Part shown: one piece after another, positions 1 through 9,040 of the stretch
Layout of the letters: each line of letters starts with the position of its first letter
Position numbering within the stretch: the stretch's first letter is position 1
DNA from: Hyphomicrobium sp. CS1BSMeth3
GTDB taxonomy: Bacteria; Pseudomonadota; Alphaproteobacteria; Rhizobiales; Hyphomicrobiaceae
DNA length: 64,000 nucleotides
Assembly (NCBI RefSeq): GCF_900117415.1
Contig: NZ_FPEI01000006.1
Coordinates: 372,001-436,000, forward strand
Direction of reading: 5' to 3'
Position numbers and translations under genes: made by a program
Notes under the pieces: model-generated
Told to the model about the DNA's origin: nothing
Database searches by the model: none
Seen by the model: only the letters and a program-made list of their open reading frames with translations

Positions 1-2
1 TC

Positions 3-443
3 GGTGGATTGATCTTTTCGCGTTTCCTCGTCAACAGCGGTGTGACCGGAGAGTTCAACGATTTCCTGACGTCTTCGGGCATGACGAAGGCAGCGTTCCT
101 CGCCGTCATCGTGGTCGTCTATCTCATTCTCGGCTGCCTGATCGACAGCCTCTCGATCATGATCGTGACCATGCCGATCGTATATCCGCTCCTCAAGCCT
201 TTGGCCATCGACCCGATTTGGTTCGGCGTTCTGATTGTCAAGCTGATCGAGCTCTCGACCATAACGCCTCCCGTCGGGCTGAACTTGTTCGCCGTCCTCA
301 CTGCGGCCGAGGGAAAGGTCTCTACCCGACAGATCTACATCGGCGTGCTGCCCTTCGTCCTGATCGAGCTGATCGTGCTCGCCGTGCTCATTGCCTTCCC
401 CGAGATCTCGCTCTGGCTGCCGGCCCAGATGAGTGGGAAGTGA
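3..443 (+). CDS. TRAP transporter large permease subunit (DctM), C-terminal part
   Basis: This is the last 146 codons of a DctM-type permease; the reading frame is open to the left edge, so the N-terminus lies outside the window. What remains has three or four hydrophobic segments and the DctM C-terminal pattern, including the segments IELSTITPPVGLNLF and LIELIVLAVLIAFPEISLWLP. TRAP large subunits form the sodium-driven membrane channel that imports organic acids delivered by a periplasmic binding protein. A second, complete TRAP system lies at 4227-7179, so two TRAP transporters sit within 7 kb. Its partner DctP and DctQ genes should lie just upstream of the window. Confidence 0.93.
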   Translation, partial: GGLIFSRFLVNSGVTGEFNDFLTSSGMTKAAFLAVIVVVYLILGCLIDSLSIMIVTMPIVYPLLKPLAIDPIWFGVLIVKLIELSTITPPVGLNLFAVLTAAEGKVSTRQIYIGVLPFVLIELIVLAVLIAFPEISLWLPAQMSGK

Positions 444-753
444 TTTATGCCTCGGCGTCTGCCTGCTTGATGAGTGCCACAGTCAGTCGGGGCGTTCACC
501 GGACAAGTTCCCAACATGTTACAGGCCTAAATCGTCCACTCCTGAGGTGCCGGCGCCTCGGCAGCTTCTTCGGTCGATTCCATTTACGGGCATCCAGGCA
601 GAGAGATGGTCGATGCCTCGCGAGCGCAGATCGATGTCAGCTTCCGCAAAAGGAGCGGCCCTCACGAAGACGCAACTGCAACAAGGCCCGGCTGGACACC
701 CTTGGATGCGGGCTTCGGAACTTGGGCCGCAGCTCGCTGCATCGACGGCGGCT
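444..753. other. Intergenic stretch, no gene recognised
   Basis: These 310 bases separate the end of a TRAP permease from the end of the convergent GMC oxidoreductase gene. Short open frames cross it but none shows recognisable protein features or a ribosome binding site. No strong hairpin followed by a T run was seen. Confidence 0.5.
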
Positions 754-2352
754 CTATCGCGCGTCCTGCTGGATCATGTCAGAAGCCTTCTCGGCGATCA
801 TGATCGTGGGGGCATTCGTGTTGCCCGAGGTCAAGGTCGGCATGATCGAAGCGTCGACGACGCGAAGGCCCGATATGCCCCTCAAGCGAAGACGATCGTC
901 GACGACAGACATGTCGTCGTGGCCCATCTTGCAGGTTCCCACAGGGTGATAGATCGTCGTCGCGGACTGGCGTGCAGCTTCCAGCAGCTCATCGTCGGTC
1001 TGCAGATGGGGGCCTGGTGCGTACTCGGACTCGATCACTTCTGCCAGAGGCGCGGCTGAGGCGATCTTGCGCGAGAAGCGCATTCCCGCCACCTGCGTCG
1101 TCCGGTCTAGTTCGGTCGCAAGATAGTTGGGATGAATCGCCGGATAGGCAAAGGCGTCCGCAGACGTCAGCAGAATTTCACCGCGACTCTCCGGTCGGAG
1201 CTGACACGTCGACATGGTGAAAGCGGAGAACTTATGAAGACCCGCGCCGAGCTTGTCGGCGCTCAATGGCTGGACATGGTACTGGATATCAGGCGCCTCC
1301 AGTCCAGGCCGCGTGCGCACGAACGCACAGGCCTGGCTCGCACCCATGGCCAGCGGCCCGCGCCGCGTGAGCATGAACTGAATGCCAGCCATCGTCCGGC
1401 CGACGATATTGCGAACCTCGTCGTTCACGCTGATCGGCCGATTGAGCTTGTAGACGATGCGCACCTGCAGATGATCCTGCAGGTTCTTGCCGACGCCCGG
1501 ATGGGGGGCGACAACTTCGATGCCATGATCCTTGAGATGCGCCGGCGGTCCAATGCCCGACAGCATGAGGATCTGCGGTGAGCCTATGGCGCCGGCGGAA
1601 AGTATGACTTCGCGCCTAGCTCTCACCTCGTATTGCTTGCCATCGAGTGCATACTGGATGCCGACCGCGCGCCCGTTCTCGACAATGACGCGTTGCGTGT
1701 GTGCGTTCGTGCGGACGCCGAGATTGCCGCGTCGCTTCGCGGGGCGCAGGTAACCTGCCGCTGTAGAACAGCGCAGTCCATTACGCGCGGTCAGCTGGAA
1801 GTAGCCGGCGCCATCCTGCTCCTCGCCATTGAAGTCACCCGTGCGCGGCACGCCCACGGCTTCGGCTGCATCGATGAAGCGCTCACATATCTCGCGCTCG
1901 ATCCGCATATTGCTGACACCGAGGGGGCCGCCCGCTCCGTGATAGTCGTCCGCTCCTCTTTCCTGATCCTCCGCGCGCATGAAGTAGGGAAGCACGTCGT
2001 CGAATCCCCAGCCTGCACAACCGAGCTGCCGCCAATGATTGAAATCGGAGGCGTGCCCGCGAATGTACAGAAGGCCGTTGATCGAGCTCGAGCCGCCGAG
2101 AACCTTCCCGCGCGGCCAATCGAGGCTGCGTCCGCGGAGACCCGGACATGGCTCGGTCTTGAACATCCAATCGGTGCGCGGATTGTGCATTGTCTTGAAG
2201 TAGCCAACCGGGATGTGAATCCAGATGTAACGGTCGTTACCGCCGGCTTCGAGCAGCAGCACGCGCGCGCGGCCGTCGGCCGAAAGCCGATTGGCGAGGA
2301 CGCAGCCCGCCGAGCCGGCCCCCACGATGATATAGTCCCAATCCCCGTCCAT
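754..2352 (-). CDS. GMC family oxidoreductase (FAD-dependent alcohol/choline dehydrogenase type)
   Basis: A 532-residue GMC flavoenzyme, the usual length for the family. The N-terminus carries the FAD-binding Rossmann motif [19 protein letters not shown], followed by [14 protein letters not shown], the first GMC signature. The C-terminus has [10 protein letters not shown], holding the catalytic His, and [16 protein letters not shown], holding the second catalytic His/Asn position. The family oxidises primary alcohols, including choline, aliphatic alcohols and polyols, with FAD as cofactor. It lies head to tail with two SDR dehydrogenases on the same strand (59-base gap), which together with the divergent TRAP importer suggests stepwise oxidation of an imported alcohol or hydroxy acid. 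The substrate cannot be told from sequence. No clear Shine-Dalgarno precedes the start. Confidence 0.93.
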   Translation of the reverse strand: MDGDWDYIIVGAGSAGCVLANRLSADGRARVLLLEAGGNDRYIWIHIPVGYFKTMHNPRTDWMFKTEPCPGLRGRSLDWPRGKVLGGSSSINGLLYIRGHASDFNHWRQLGCAGWGFDDVLPYFMRAEDQERGADDYHGAGGPLGVSNMRIEREICERFIDAAEAVGVPRTGDFNGEEQDGAGYFQLTARNGLRCSTAAGYLRPAKRRGNLGVRTNAHTQRVIVENGRAVGIQYALDGKQYEVRARREVILSAGAIGSPQILMLSGIGPPAHLKDHGIEVVAPHPGVGKNLQDHLQVRIVYKLNRPISVNDEVRNIVGRTMAGIQFMLTRRGPLAMGASQACAFVRTRPGLEAPDIQYHVQPLSADKLGAGLHKFSAFTMSTCQLRPESRGEILLTSADAFAYPAIHPNYLATELDRTTQVAGMRFSRKIASAAPLAEVIESEYAPGPHLQTDDELLEAARQSATTIYHPVGTCKMGHDDMSVVDDRLRLRGISGLRVVDASIMPTLTSGNTNAPTIMIAEKASDMIQQDAR

Positions 2353-2411
2353 CTGTCTGCCCGTCTATTCTGCCGCTCGCGCGCGCTGAACTTCCACCAC
2401 CAGATCCGTCC

Positions 2412-3209
2412 CTATTGAGCCGTCCAGCCGCCATCGACGATGAGCGAGCTGCCCGTTACGAAGCTCGACGCATCAGATGCCAAGAACACGATCGGACCGA
2501 TCAGCTCGCGGGCTTGTCCAAAGCGCCCGAGCGGCGTCGTCTGGGTAATGCGGTCTCGCACTTCCGGCGCGTGCTGGCGCGTGAGCGGCGTGTCGATGTA
2601 GCCGGGCGCGATGGCGTTCACGCGGATGCCGTGCGGCGCGAGTTCGAGGGCGAGCACGCGCGTGAGCTGCACGATTGCAGCCTTGGCTGCTGCATAGGGT
2701 GCAACGTTCTGAGCTGCGACATGCCCCAGCACGGAAGCAATATTTATGATGACGCCGCGTTGGCGCTCTTTCATGCTTCGCCCGACGGCGCGACAGAACA
2801 GGAACGTGCCGCGCACGTGCACCTCGTGCAGTGAATCGAACTCGGCGAGCGTGTAGTCGATCAGCGGCTTGCGAATGTTGTGACCGGCATTGTTCACCAG
2901 AATATCGACCGGGCCAAGACCTTCGAGCACCTGCTTCGTCGCGCTCTCGACATCCTCTTCGATGTTGACATCGGCGCGCACGGCAAGCGTGCGCGTGCCG
3001 CAGCCGGCTGAAATCTCTCGCGCGCAAGTCTCAGCCGCAGTGATGTCACGGTCGACAATGACGATGTTCGCACCATGGCAGGCCAATCCCCATGCCATCG
3101 CGCGGCCGAGGCCCGAACCACCACCTGTGATCAACGCGATCCGGCCAGTGAGATCGTTCTGGCTGCGCACGCTTTCGACAGATGGCAGGGCCGTCAGGAG
3201 GTCCTTCAT
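2412..3209 (-). CDS. SDR family NAD(P)-dependent oxidoreductase
   Basis: A 265-residue classical short-chain dehydrogenase. The cofactor motif TGGGSGLGR lies near residue 30 after an N-terminal extension of about 20 residues. NNAG follows, then the active-site Ser of NIASV and the Tyr-x3-Lys pair in YAAAKAA. The C-terminal FVTGSSLIVDGGWTAQ is typical of the FabG-like group. A Gly-rich sugar-acid dehydrogenase of the gluconate 5-dehydrogenase type is one possibility. The start is supported by GGAGA seven bases upstream. It is followed by the GMC gene and preceded, 16 bases away, by a second SDR gene; the three probably form one transcript. Confidence 0.93.
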   Translation of the reverse strand: MKDLLTALPSVESVRSQNDLTGRIALITGGGSGLGRAMAWGLACHGANIVIVDRDITAAETCAREISAGCGTRTLAVRADVNIEEDVESATKQVLEGLGPVDILVNNAGHNIRKPLIDYTLAEFDSLHEVHVRGTFLFCRAVGRSMKERQRGVIINIASVLGHVAAQNVAPYAAAKAAIVQLTRVLALELAPHGIRVNAIAPGYIDTPLTRQHAPEVRDRITQTTPLGRFGQARELIGPIVFLASDASSFVTGSSLIVDGGWTAQ

Positions 3210-3225
3210 TTTCGCTCTCCGCTGC

Positions 3226-3993
3226 TCAATAGCTGGCCCGACCGCCGCTCACGTCGTAGCAGGCGCCCGTGACAAAGCCGGCCTCGTCCGAAAGCAGGAA
3301 TGCGATGATGTTCGCAACTTCATCGGCGCGGGCGGCCCGCCCCATGGGAATGCGGCTGATCGAGTCCTTGGAGAACCAGTCCGGCATCTCACCCTGCATG
3401 CCGGTCGACTCGATCAGAGAGGGGGCTACGCAGTTGACACGAATGCCGTGCGTGACCAGCTCCTTCGCCCACGACTTCGTAAAGCCGATCACGGCCGCCT
3501 TGCTCGAGGCGTAGATGGACATGTCCTTGGGACCATCCTTGCCTGCCACCGATGCGATCGTGACGATCGAGCCCTGGCGCCGCTCGATCATGTGCCGCGC
3601 CACTATGCGCGTGCAGGCAAAGACAGAGCGCACGTTGAGATCGAACACACGATCGACATCTTCATCGGTGGTTTCGATCAGCGGTCGAATCGGACCGAGC
3701 ATGCCCGCGTTGTTCACCAAGCAGTCGACATAGCCGAACTGCGCGATGCTCCGCTCGAGCAGTTCGTCGAGCGCCTTGTCGCCGAGAACGTCAGCTTCGA
3801 TGGCCACCGCCGTCCCGCCCGCCTCGACGATCGATGCTTGCACCTTCCGCGCGGCAGCCATGTCGTGGTCCGCGATCACAACCGAAGCGCCGCGACCAGC
3901 CAGGCCCTGCGAAATGGCCTTCCCGAGGCTCGCCGCGCCGCCTGTCACGATCGCGACGCGCCCGGAGAGCGTGGGATGCATAGGAGCAGACAT
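3226..3993 (-). CDS. SDR family NAD(P)-dependent oxidoreductase
   Basis: A classical SDR of 255 residues. It has TGGAASLGKAI (the Gly-rich cofactor loop with Ala in one Gly position), NNAG, the catalytic Ser in TIASVAG, and YASSKAA. It ends in GACYDVSGGRASY. The frame is open upstream to 4122, but the start chosen is the ATG at 3993, because GAGGGG sits eight bases before it and the upstream part looks noncoding. The gene leads a three-gene reverse-strand group (this SDR, a second SDR, a GMC oxidoreductase) that faces the TRAP operon across the palindrome at 4091-4113. Confidence 0.93.
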   Translation of the reverse strand: MSAPMHPTLSGRVAIVTGGAASLGKAISQGLAGRGASVVIADHDMAAARKVQASIVEAGGTAVAIEADVLGDKALDELLERSIAQFGYVDCLVNNAGMLGPIRPLIETTDEDVDRVFDLNVRSVFACTRIVARHMIERRQGSIVTIASVAGKDGPKDMSIYASSKAAVIGFTKSWAKELVTHGIRVNCVAPSLIESTGMQGEMPDWFSKDSISRIPMGRAARADEVANIIAFLLSDEAGFVTGACYDVSGGRASY

Positions 3994-4090
3994 TTGACCG
4001 TTTCCCCTCAGCATTTGCGTGATGAGCACGCGCGTTTTTTGCGTAGAGAGCGCTGAGCGCCCACTCAGTCTGCTCTTGGCACCCAACACA

Positions 4091-4113
4091 TACGTTCCGT
4101 TCAATGGAACGTA
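4091..4113. promoter_or_regulatory. Perfect palindrome, candidate IclR-type operator
   Basis: The arms TACGTTCC (4091-4098) and GGAACGTA (4106-4113) are exact inverted repeats around a 7-base spacer. The site lies in the divergent promoter region between the SDR/GMC genes and the TRAP genes. The core TTCCG-N5-TGGAA resembles operators bound by IclR-family regulators of catabolic genes; that match is from memory and is an inference. A TTGACA hexamer follows at 4126-4131 and could belong to the rightward promoter. No IclR gene lies in the window. Confidence 0.55.
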
Positions 4114-4226
4114 ATGCTTCAATATTTGACACGGAAGAAAACTAGTGATGCAGTTCGATTGCTGTCAAGGCACGCACGTGCGCCGCAAGGTGATGGAACG
4201 CACGGTAGCTTAGGGGAGGTATTGCG

Positions 4227-5261
4227 ATGGATGCAGCTCTTGGGTGCATCAAGGGATCTTTGACGACATTGGCCGGCTTTGGCCTCACGCTCGCCGTGTC
4301 GCTCGCGCCGATGACGGCGGCGGCACAGGACATTCCGTACATCAAGAAGACTCAGAAGACGATGCGCCTGGCTCACGGCGTCGTCCCGGGATCGCCGTAC
4401 GATCTCGGTGCCCACCGGTTCGCCGAGCTTGTCGATCAATACACCAAGCGCGCAATCCAGGTGAAGATCTTCCCGAATTCTCAGCTCGGTCTCGAGCAGA
4501 ACACGGCCAAGGACGTGCAGCTCGGCACGCTCGATCTCACGCTGGTTGCGATCAACAACGCGTCGATCTGGTACAAGCCGCTCGACGTCACGATCATGCC
4601 CTTTATCTTCCGCGATCGCGATCACGCCAACGCGGTGGTGAATGGACCTGTCGGCAAGGAGCTCTTCGAGGGGTACCGCAAAGCTTCCGGTGTGCGCATC
4701 ATCTCGGTCTTCGAGTGGGGCGATCGCGCGATCATCAATAAGATCCGGGCGATCAACAAGCCGGATGATCTGAAGGGCGTGAAGTTGCGTTTGCCCAAGA
4801 ACGAGGTGATGCTCGACAGCTACGCTGCACTTGGCGCCACCACGGCCGCCATCGATTGGGGTGAGCTCTATACGGCTCTGCAGCAGGGTGTCGCAGACGG
4901 CCTCGAAGGCCCGCCGCAAGGCATGATCGACATGAAGTTCACGGACTTCCTCAAGAACTACTCGTACATCAATATTTTCTATGGCCTTGCTGTGATCCTG
5001 GTCAACGACAAGGCGTTCCAGGCAATGCCGAAGGAGCACCAGGAGGCCATCACGCGGGCGGGTTTCGAGGCCGGCGAGTATCAACGCTGGGTTTCCGCCG
5101 TGTCGCATCTCGATGGCCTGAAAAAGCTTCAGACCGTCGGTGTGAAGGTCAATGTGGTCGCGGATCGCGAAGCCTTCGTCAAAGCCGTTCAGCCCGTCTA
5201 CGACAAGTACCGCAAGGCAATTGGTGAGGAGTGGTTCAAGAAGGTCTCGGAAGCCAAGTAG
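4227..5261 (+). CDS. TRAP transporter substrate-binding protein (DctP)
   Basis: A 344-residue periplasmic binding protein. A signal peptide spans residues 1 to about 34, ending in MTAAAQ. The mature part has the DctP features: LAHGVVPGSPYDLGAHRFAE at the N-terminal lobe, FPNSQLGLEQ, and a long linker leading to GVKLRLPKNEVMLDSYAALGA, where the conserved Arg that binds the substrate carboxylate is expected. It captures an organic acid for the DctQM permease encoded directly downstream. AGGGGAGG stands just before the ATG. It opens the rightward operon facing the SDR/GMC genes. Confidence 0.94.
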   Translation: MDAALGCIKGSLTTLAGFGLTLAVSLAPMTAAAQDIPYIKKTQKTMRLAHGVVPGSPYDLGAHRFAELVDQYTKRAIQVKIFPNSQLGLEQNTAKDVQLGTLDLTLVAINNASIWYKPLDVTIMPFIFRDRDHANAVVNGPVGKELFEGYRKASGVRIISVFEWGDRAIINKIRAINKPDDLKGVKLRLPKNEVMLDSYAALGATTAAIDWGELYTALQQGVADGLEGPPQGMIDMKFTDFLKNYSYINIFYGLAVILVNDKAFQAMPKEHQEAITRAGFEAGEYQRWVSAVSHLDGLKKLQTVGVKVNVVADREAFVKAVQPVYDKYRKAIGEEWFKKVSEAK

Positions 5262-5354
5262 TTCCTGGAGAACCCGAGTGTCTCGCGCGGCTACATGTGT
5301 TCGCCCGCGCGAGCGCTTGTCTCATCGGCGGCACAGACTCCCAAGAGACCTGCG

Positions 5355-5864
5355 ATGCGCTTACTCAAATGGCTCGATAATTGGTTCGAGCAAGCCGTTC
5401 TCGTCGCGCTTTGCACAATTCTCGTGGCCTGCCTGTCGTACTCGGCGGTCGTGCGCTACTTCCTCAGTCACCCGGTTCTGACAGGCCTCTCGCACAAGGC
5501 CGAGGAGCTGGCGATCTTCGCCTTCGTATTTCAGCTCTATTTCGGCGCCGTACTGGCAACGAAAGAGCGCGCGCATTTCCGAGTCTCCGCTCAGCTCGAC
5601 TGGTTGCGGCCGCCGTTTCGGCGATGGCGTTTTGTCATCGGCGACGTGATCTGGCTTGGTTTCAATCTTTTCGTCGTTTGGCAGGGGATCGTGCTCATCG
5701 GCAGTGCGCTCGAGAGGCCCGAGCCCTCAATGGCGCTCCAGATCCCCATGCAATGGATCTACATGGTCATTCCGTTGACGTTCGCGCTCACATGTTTCCG
5801 CCTTGTTCAAACCTACATGAGGCCGGAGCCCGAGGATGACGATCCCATGAAGAAGCAGCTGTGA
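5355..5864 (+). CDS. TRAP transporter small permease subunit (DctQ)
   Basis: A protein of about 169 residues with four predicted membrane helices, the DctQ layout. Characteristic features are KAEELAIFAFVFQLYFGAVLATKERAHFRV, here recognised as the conserved amphipathic stretch between helices 2 and 3, and LQIPMQWIYMVIPLTF in helix 4. The open frame extends back to 5295, but the ATG at 5355 gives the normal DctQ start MRLLKWLDNWFEQ. The upstream Shine-Dalgarno is weak. The gene sits between DctP and DctM, with only seven bases before DctM. Confidence 0.9.
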   Translation: MRLLKWLDNWFEQAVLVALCTILVACLSYSAVVRYFLSHPVLTGLSHKAEELAIFAFVFQLYFGAVLATKERAHFRVSAQLDWLRPPFRRWRFVIGDVIWLGFNLFVVWQGIVLIGSALERPEPSMALQIPMQWIYMVIPLTFALTCFRLVQTYMRPEPEDDDPMKKQL

Positions 5865-5871
5865 GACTGTC

Positions 5872-7179
5872 ATGCTCGCGGAATTTTTCACCGAAGCCCA
5901 CATCACCGCGATAGTCTTTGGAACGCTCGGCATCGCACTACTCCTGGGCATTCCGATTGGCTATTCGCTCGGGCTTGCGACATTGGCCGGATTGCTGCTG
6001 ACGCCGATCCCGCTCGTGTACATGGCGCAGTCGCTTTACACCGGTGCCGGCCTCTTTCCGCTGATTGCAATTCCCGGTTTCATCCTGGCCAGCGAACTCA
6101 TGATGCGAACCGGGCTCACGGATCGCATTGTTCGCGTCGCCTACATCGCTGTCGGTAATGTCCCCGGCGGTCTGGCGGTAGTGACCATCATCTCATGTGC
6201 GTTCTTCGCGTCGCTCTCGGGGTCGGGTCCCGCGACGACGGCGGCAATCGGCGGCACGATGATCCCGACGATGATCCGGGCGGGATATCCCGCGCCGTTC
6301 GCCGCAGCGGTTGCCGCGACAGGCGGTACCCTCGGCATCCTCATTCCGCCGTCCAATCCGATGATCGTCTACGCGGTCATGACGAAGGATGTCTCGGTGA
6401 TTGGCCTGTTTGCGGCCGGTGTCCTTCCAGGGCTCCTGTTGACGTTCTCTCTCGTCGTCATGTGCCTGATCATCGGCAAGAGAAACGGATACAAGGCCAC
6501 GGGGGAGAAGTTTGCACTCCGGCCATTCTTACATGCGGTATGGGACGCGCGCGTCGCACTCGTCATGCCGATGGTGGTTCTCGGAACCATCTACACCGGC
6601 GCAGCGACGCCAACAGAATCATCAATGCTGGCCGTCATCTACGCGATGGGGGCCGGCTTTGCGACACGACGGCTGTCGTTTGCCGATATCGCCCATTCCA
6701 TGGTAGCGGCAGGCAAGCTGACAGGCGCGGTCCTGATCATCATGGGGCCGGCAATGGCCTTCGGAAAGCTGCTGACGCTCTATCAAATTCCGGAGGAGAT
6801 CGCGAACGGGTTCATGTCGCTCACGCAGGATCGCATCCTGATGCTGATGTTGTTTGCAGCATTCATGGTGCTCTGCGGCATGTTCGGTGAATCCTTGAGT
6901 CTGATCGTGCTCCTGACGCCGATCTTTCTACCGATCGTGATGAAGCTCGGCGTCGATCCCGTTCAGTTCGGTATTCTCTTCGTCGTACTGTGCGAAGTCG
7001 GCTTCCTGACGCCACCGCTCGGCGTGACGCTATTTGTCGCTTCGGCGATCAGCAAGGTTTCGATCGAGCAGGTGAGCAAGGCCGCGTTGAAGTTCGTCGC
7101 ACTGCTTCTGGCCTTTGTGATGCTGCTGATCCTCGTACCGTGGGTCTCGACGGTCGGCTACAAGTGGGGCATCGGCTAG
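5872..7179 (+). CDS. TRAP transporter large permease subunit (DctM)
   Basis: A 435-residue, highly hydrophobic protein with about 12 membrane segments, normal for DctM. Recognisable blocks include IPGFILASELMMRTGLTDRI, SGSGPATTAAIGGTMIP, TGGTLGILIPPSNPMIVYA and the C-terminal FLTPPLGVTLFVASAISKVS. It forms the sodium-coupled import channel with DctQ. It lies seven bases after dctQ and completes the three-gene transporter. It belongs to the same family as the partial permease at the left edge of the window but is clearly a different copy. Confidence 0.95.
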   Translation: MLAEFFTEAHITAIVFGTLGIALLLGIPIGYSLGLATLAGLLLTPIPLVYMAQSLYTGAGLFPLIAIPGFILASELMMRTGLTDRIVRVAYIAVGNVPGGLAVVTIISCAFFASLSGSGPATTAAIGGTMIPTMIRAGYPAPFAAAVAATGGTLGILIPPSNPMIVYAVMTKDVSVIGLFAAGVLPGLLLTFSLVVMCLIIGKRNGYKATGEKFALRPFLHAVWDARVALVMPMVVLGTIYTGAATPTESSMLAVIYAMGAGFATRRLSFADIAHSMVAAGKLTGAVLIIMGPAMAFGKLLTLYQIPEEIANGFMSLTQDRILMLMLFAAFMVLCGMFGESLSLIVLLTPIFLPIVMKLGVDPVQFGILFVVLCEVGFLTPPLGVTLFVASAISKVSIEQVSKAALKFVALLLAFVMLLILVPWVSTVGYKWGIG

Positions 7180-7515
7180 CGCCTCACTTACCGATCCGAT
7201 GTGGCAACATCGCCTCCTGAAGGGGCGTCGGATTGCCGACGCTACTCGCGGCCTGCCGCAGTTTTGAGTGACGAGCTTGTCGGCTTCCGGCCTATCGCTG
7301 CAGGGCGTCTGCTTTCAAAACTGTAGCGGCCGAACCAGGCACTGAGATCAAGTGTGGACCTGCCGACCGGGCCATGACTGCTTTCTCTGCAAAGCTCCGA
7401 GCGCGTATCCGGCATCCAAATAGCGGTCATCGATCTCCGCACGATCGAGCCCCATGGTGACGCCCCTGTTGCGGGCTTGCGAGCTGGTTCTGGTGTTTCT
7501 CCTGACGCATGAACG
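7180..7515. other. Intergenic stretch, no gene recognised
   Basis: These 336 bases lie between the convergent ends of the TRAP permease and the M20 peptidase. A 66-codon open frame on the reverse strand has no recognisable features. No convincing terminator hairpin with a T run was found. The composition looks like decayed sequence, but its origin is not clear. Confidence 0.45.
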
Positions 7516-8913
7516 TCACGCCCTACCAGCCATGGCCATATCCCACCAGAGGCCCGTCATGCCGATCACGCCCTGACGCGCTATCTCGACCAGCATGTGC
7601 TCATCTGGGCCGTGCTGACCACAGGAGTTGTGTCCGTGGGGGACCCACACCAAAGGCAAGCCGAGCAAGTCCTGAAAGACATCACCCGGCATTCCGCCAG
7701 AGGTGCAGGGAATGACCTGGATATGGCGGCGGAGCGATCGGCGTAGGCTCTGCTCGGCAAAGGCGATCCAATGGGATGTCGGATCTATAGCGCTGGCGGG
7801 CATATGCACACCGCCCTTCTCAATACGAACCGCTGAGAAGCCTTCACGGTCGAGATGCGCACGTAGGGCCGGTAGAAATGTATCGGGCGGCGTTGCGGGC
7901 GTATAGCGGATCTGGCAGGTCGCCCGCCCCGTTGGAGTGACTGTGTTCTCCGGCGCGTCAGGCACACCGCTCTTCATGGCGAGCACGATAAATGCATTCC
8001 ATGCGTAGAGCTTCTCTGCTGGGAGCAGCCCCGGCTCCCCCCAGTCTGGCTCGACGGTTGCGTCATCTGTTCCACCATCCAACGGACAGGCGCGCAGGAG
8101 CTCACGTATGTCGGGGCTCGGCCCTTGCCCACCATTCGGCAGCCAGTCGCGAACCAGCACCTTCCCCCGCTTGTCGCAGATCGAAGCAATGGCGTTGCTC
8201 AGAACCACACCAGGATCGGTCGTCAAGCCACCCCAATGACCCGAGTGCACTTTGCGGGAGCGCGGAGAAACGACGAGGTCGAAGCGAAAACTGCCACGCG
8301 ATCCGGCGGCGACTGTCGGCGTGTCGGGAGCTGCACGGGGGCCGTCGCTTGCCAGGAAGACATCGCCGGTGAGACGAGAAGCCATCGTTTCGACGTAACG
8401 GCGAAGGCCCTTCGACCCAAGCTCCTCCGCACTTTCCAACACGAGCTTTATATTGAAGCCTAGCCGGCCGCCGCGCGCCTCGAGGACGCTCTCGAGCGCA
8501 AACAGGTTTATGGCATGTTGGCCTTTGTTGTCGGCTGAGCCACGTCCGTACCAGCGGTCCTTGTCGCGCTGTAGTTTCCAGGGCCCTGCGCCGCAGGTCC
8601 ATGCGTCGTCCATACCCAGAACGGTATCGGCATGACCGTAGGTGACGACTGTGGGCAGATCAGGCCCCTCAAGACGTTCGGCCAGAAGAATCGGCCCTAT
8701 ATTCGCCAGCGGGTTGGGATGGATCTCCACCGTAAAACCCATTTGGCCGAGCCAGGGGGTCATCTCATCGGTGAAGTAGCGCATGATCTCGGACGCATAT
8801 GCGGCGTCGTGGGACGTGCTTTTCACTGCAACGAGACGGGCCAACCGCGCCTCGAACGCGCCGCCGTCAAAACGCTGCGCCGTAAGTGCTAAGACAGCGT
8901 CCCGCTGTGTCAT
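7516..8913 (-). CDS. M20 family metallopeptidase (ArgE/DapE/CPG2-like)
   Basis: A 465-residue zinc hydrolase of the M20 family. Metal-binding and catalytic motifs are in order: YGHADTV (His and Asp ligand region), WYGRGSADNKGQ (bridging Asp), ESAEELGSKGL (catalytic Glu and ligand Glu), and a C-terminal His in PHGHNSCGQHGPDE. A lid domain lies between, around residues 210-330. Such enzymes cut amide bonds in dipeptides or N-acyl amino acids. The start is preceded by GGAGAAG. The gene is divergent from the molybdopterin oxidoreductase gene, with 127 bases between them. Its substrate is unknown. Confidence 0.93.
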   Translation of the reverse strand: MTQRDAVLALTAQRFDGGAFEARLARLVAVKSTSHDAAYASEIMRYFTDEMTPWLGQMGFTVEIHPNPLANIGPILLAERLEGPDLPTVVTYGHADTVLGMDDAWTCGAGPWKLQRDKDRWYGRGSADNKGQHAINLFALESVLEARGGRLGFNIKLVLESAEELGSKGLRRYVETMASRLTGDVFLASDGPRAAPDTPTVAAGSRGSFRFDLVVSPRSRKVHSGHWGGLTTDPGVVLSNAIASICDKRGKVLVRDWLPNGGQGPSPDIRELLRACPLDGGTDDATVEPDWGEPGLLPAEKLYAWNAFIVLAMKSGVPDAPENTVTPTGRATCQIRYTPATPPDTFLPALRAHLDREGFSAVRIEKGGVHMPASAIDPTSHWIAFAEQSLRRSLRRHIQVIPCTSGGMPGDVFQDLLGLPLVWVPHGHNSCGQHGPDEHMLVEIARQGVIGMTGLWWDMAMAGRA

Positions 8914-9040
8914 TCGACTTCTCCTAGTTCATCATCGTGGGAGACATGCCCGATACGACGAGCGGAAATACTCCTGTGCATTGCACCTTGCCGTCAACCT
9001 GACAGCCCGGCAAACTGAGCGCCCACGCTTGGAGGCGAAC

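Noticed and set aside
9-443. TTG at position 9 as the start of the first permease
   Set aside because: The frame is open to the edge of the window and the protein is only the C-terminal third of a DctM subunit.
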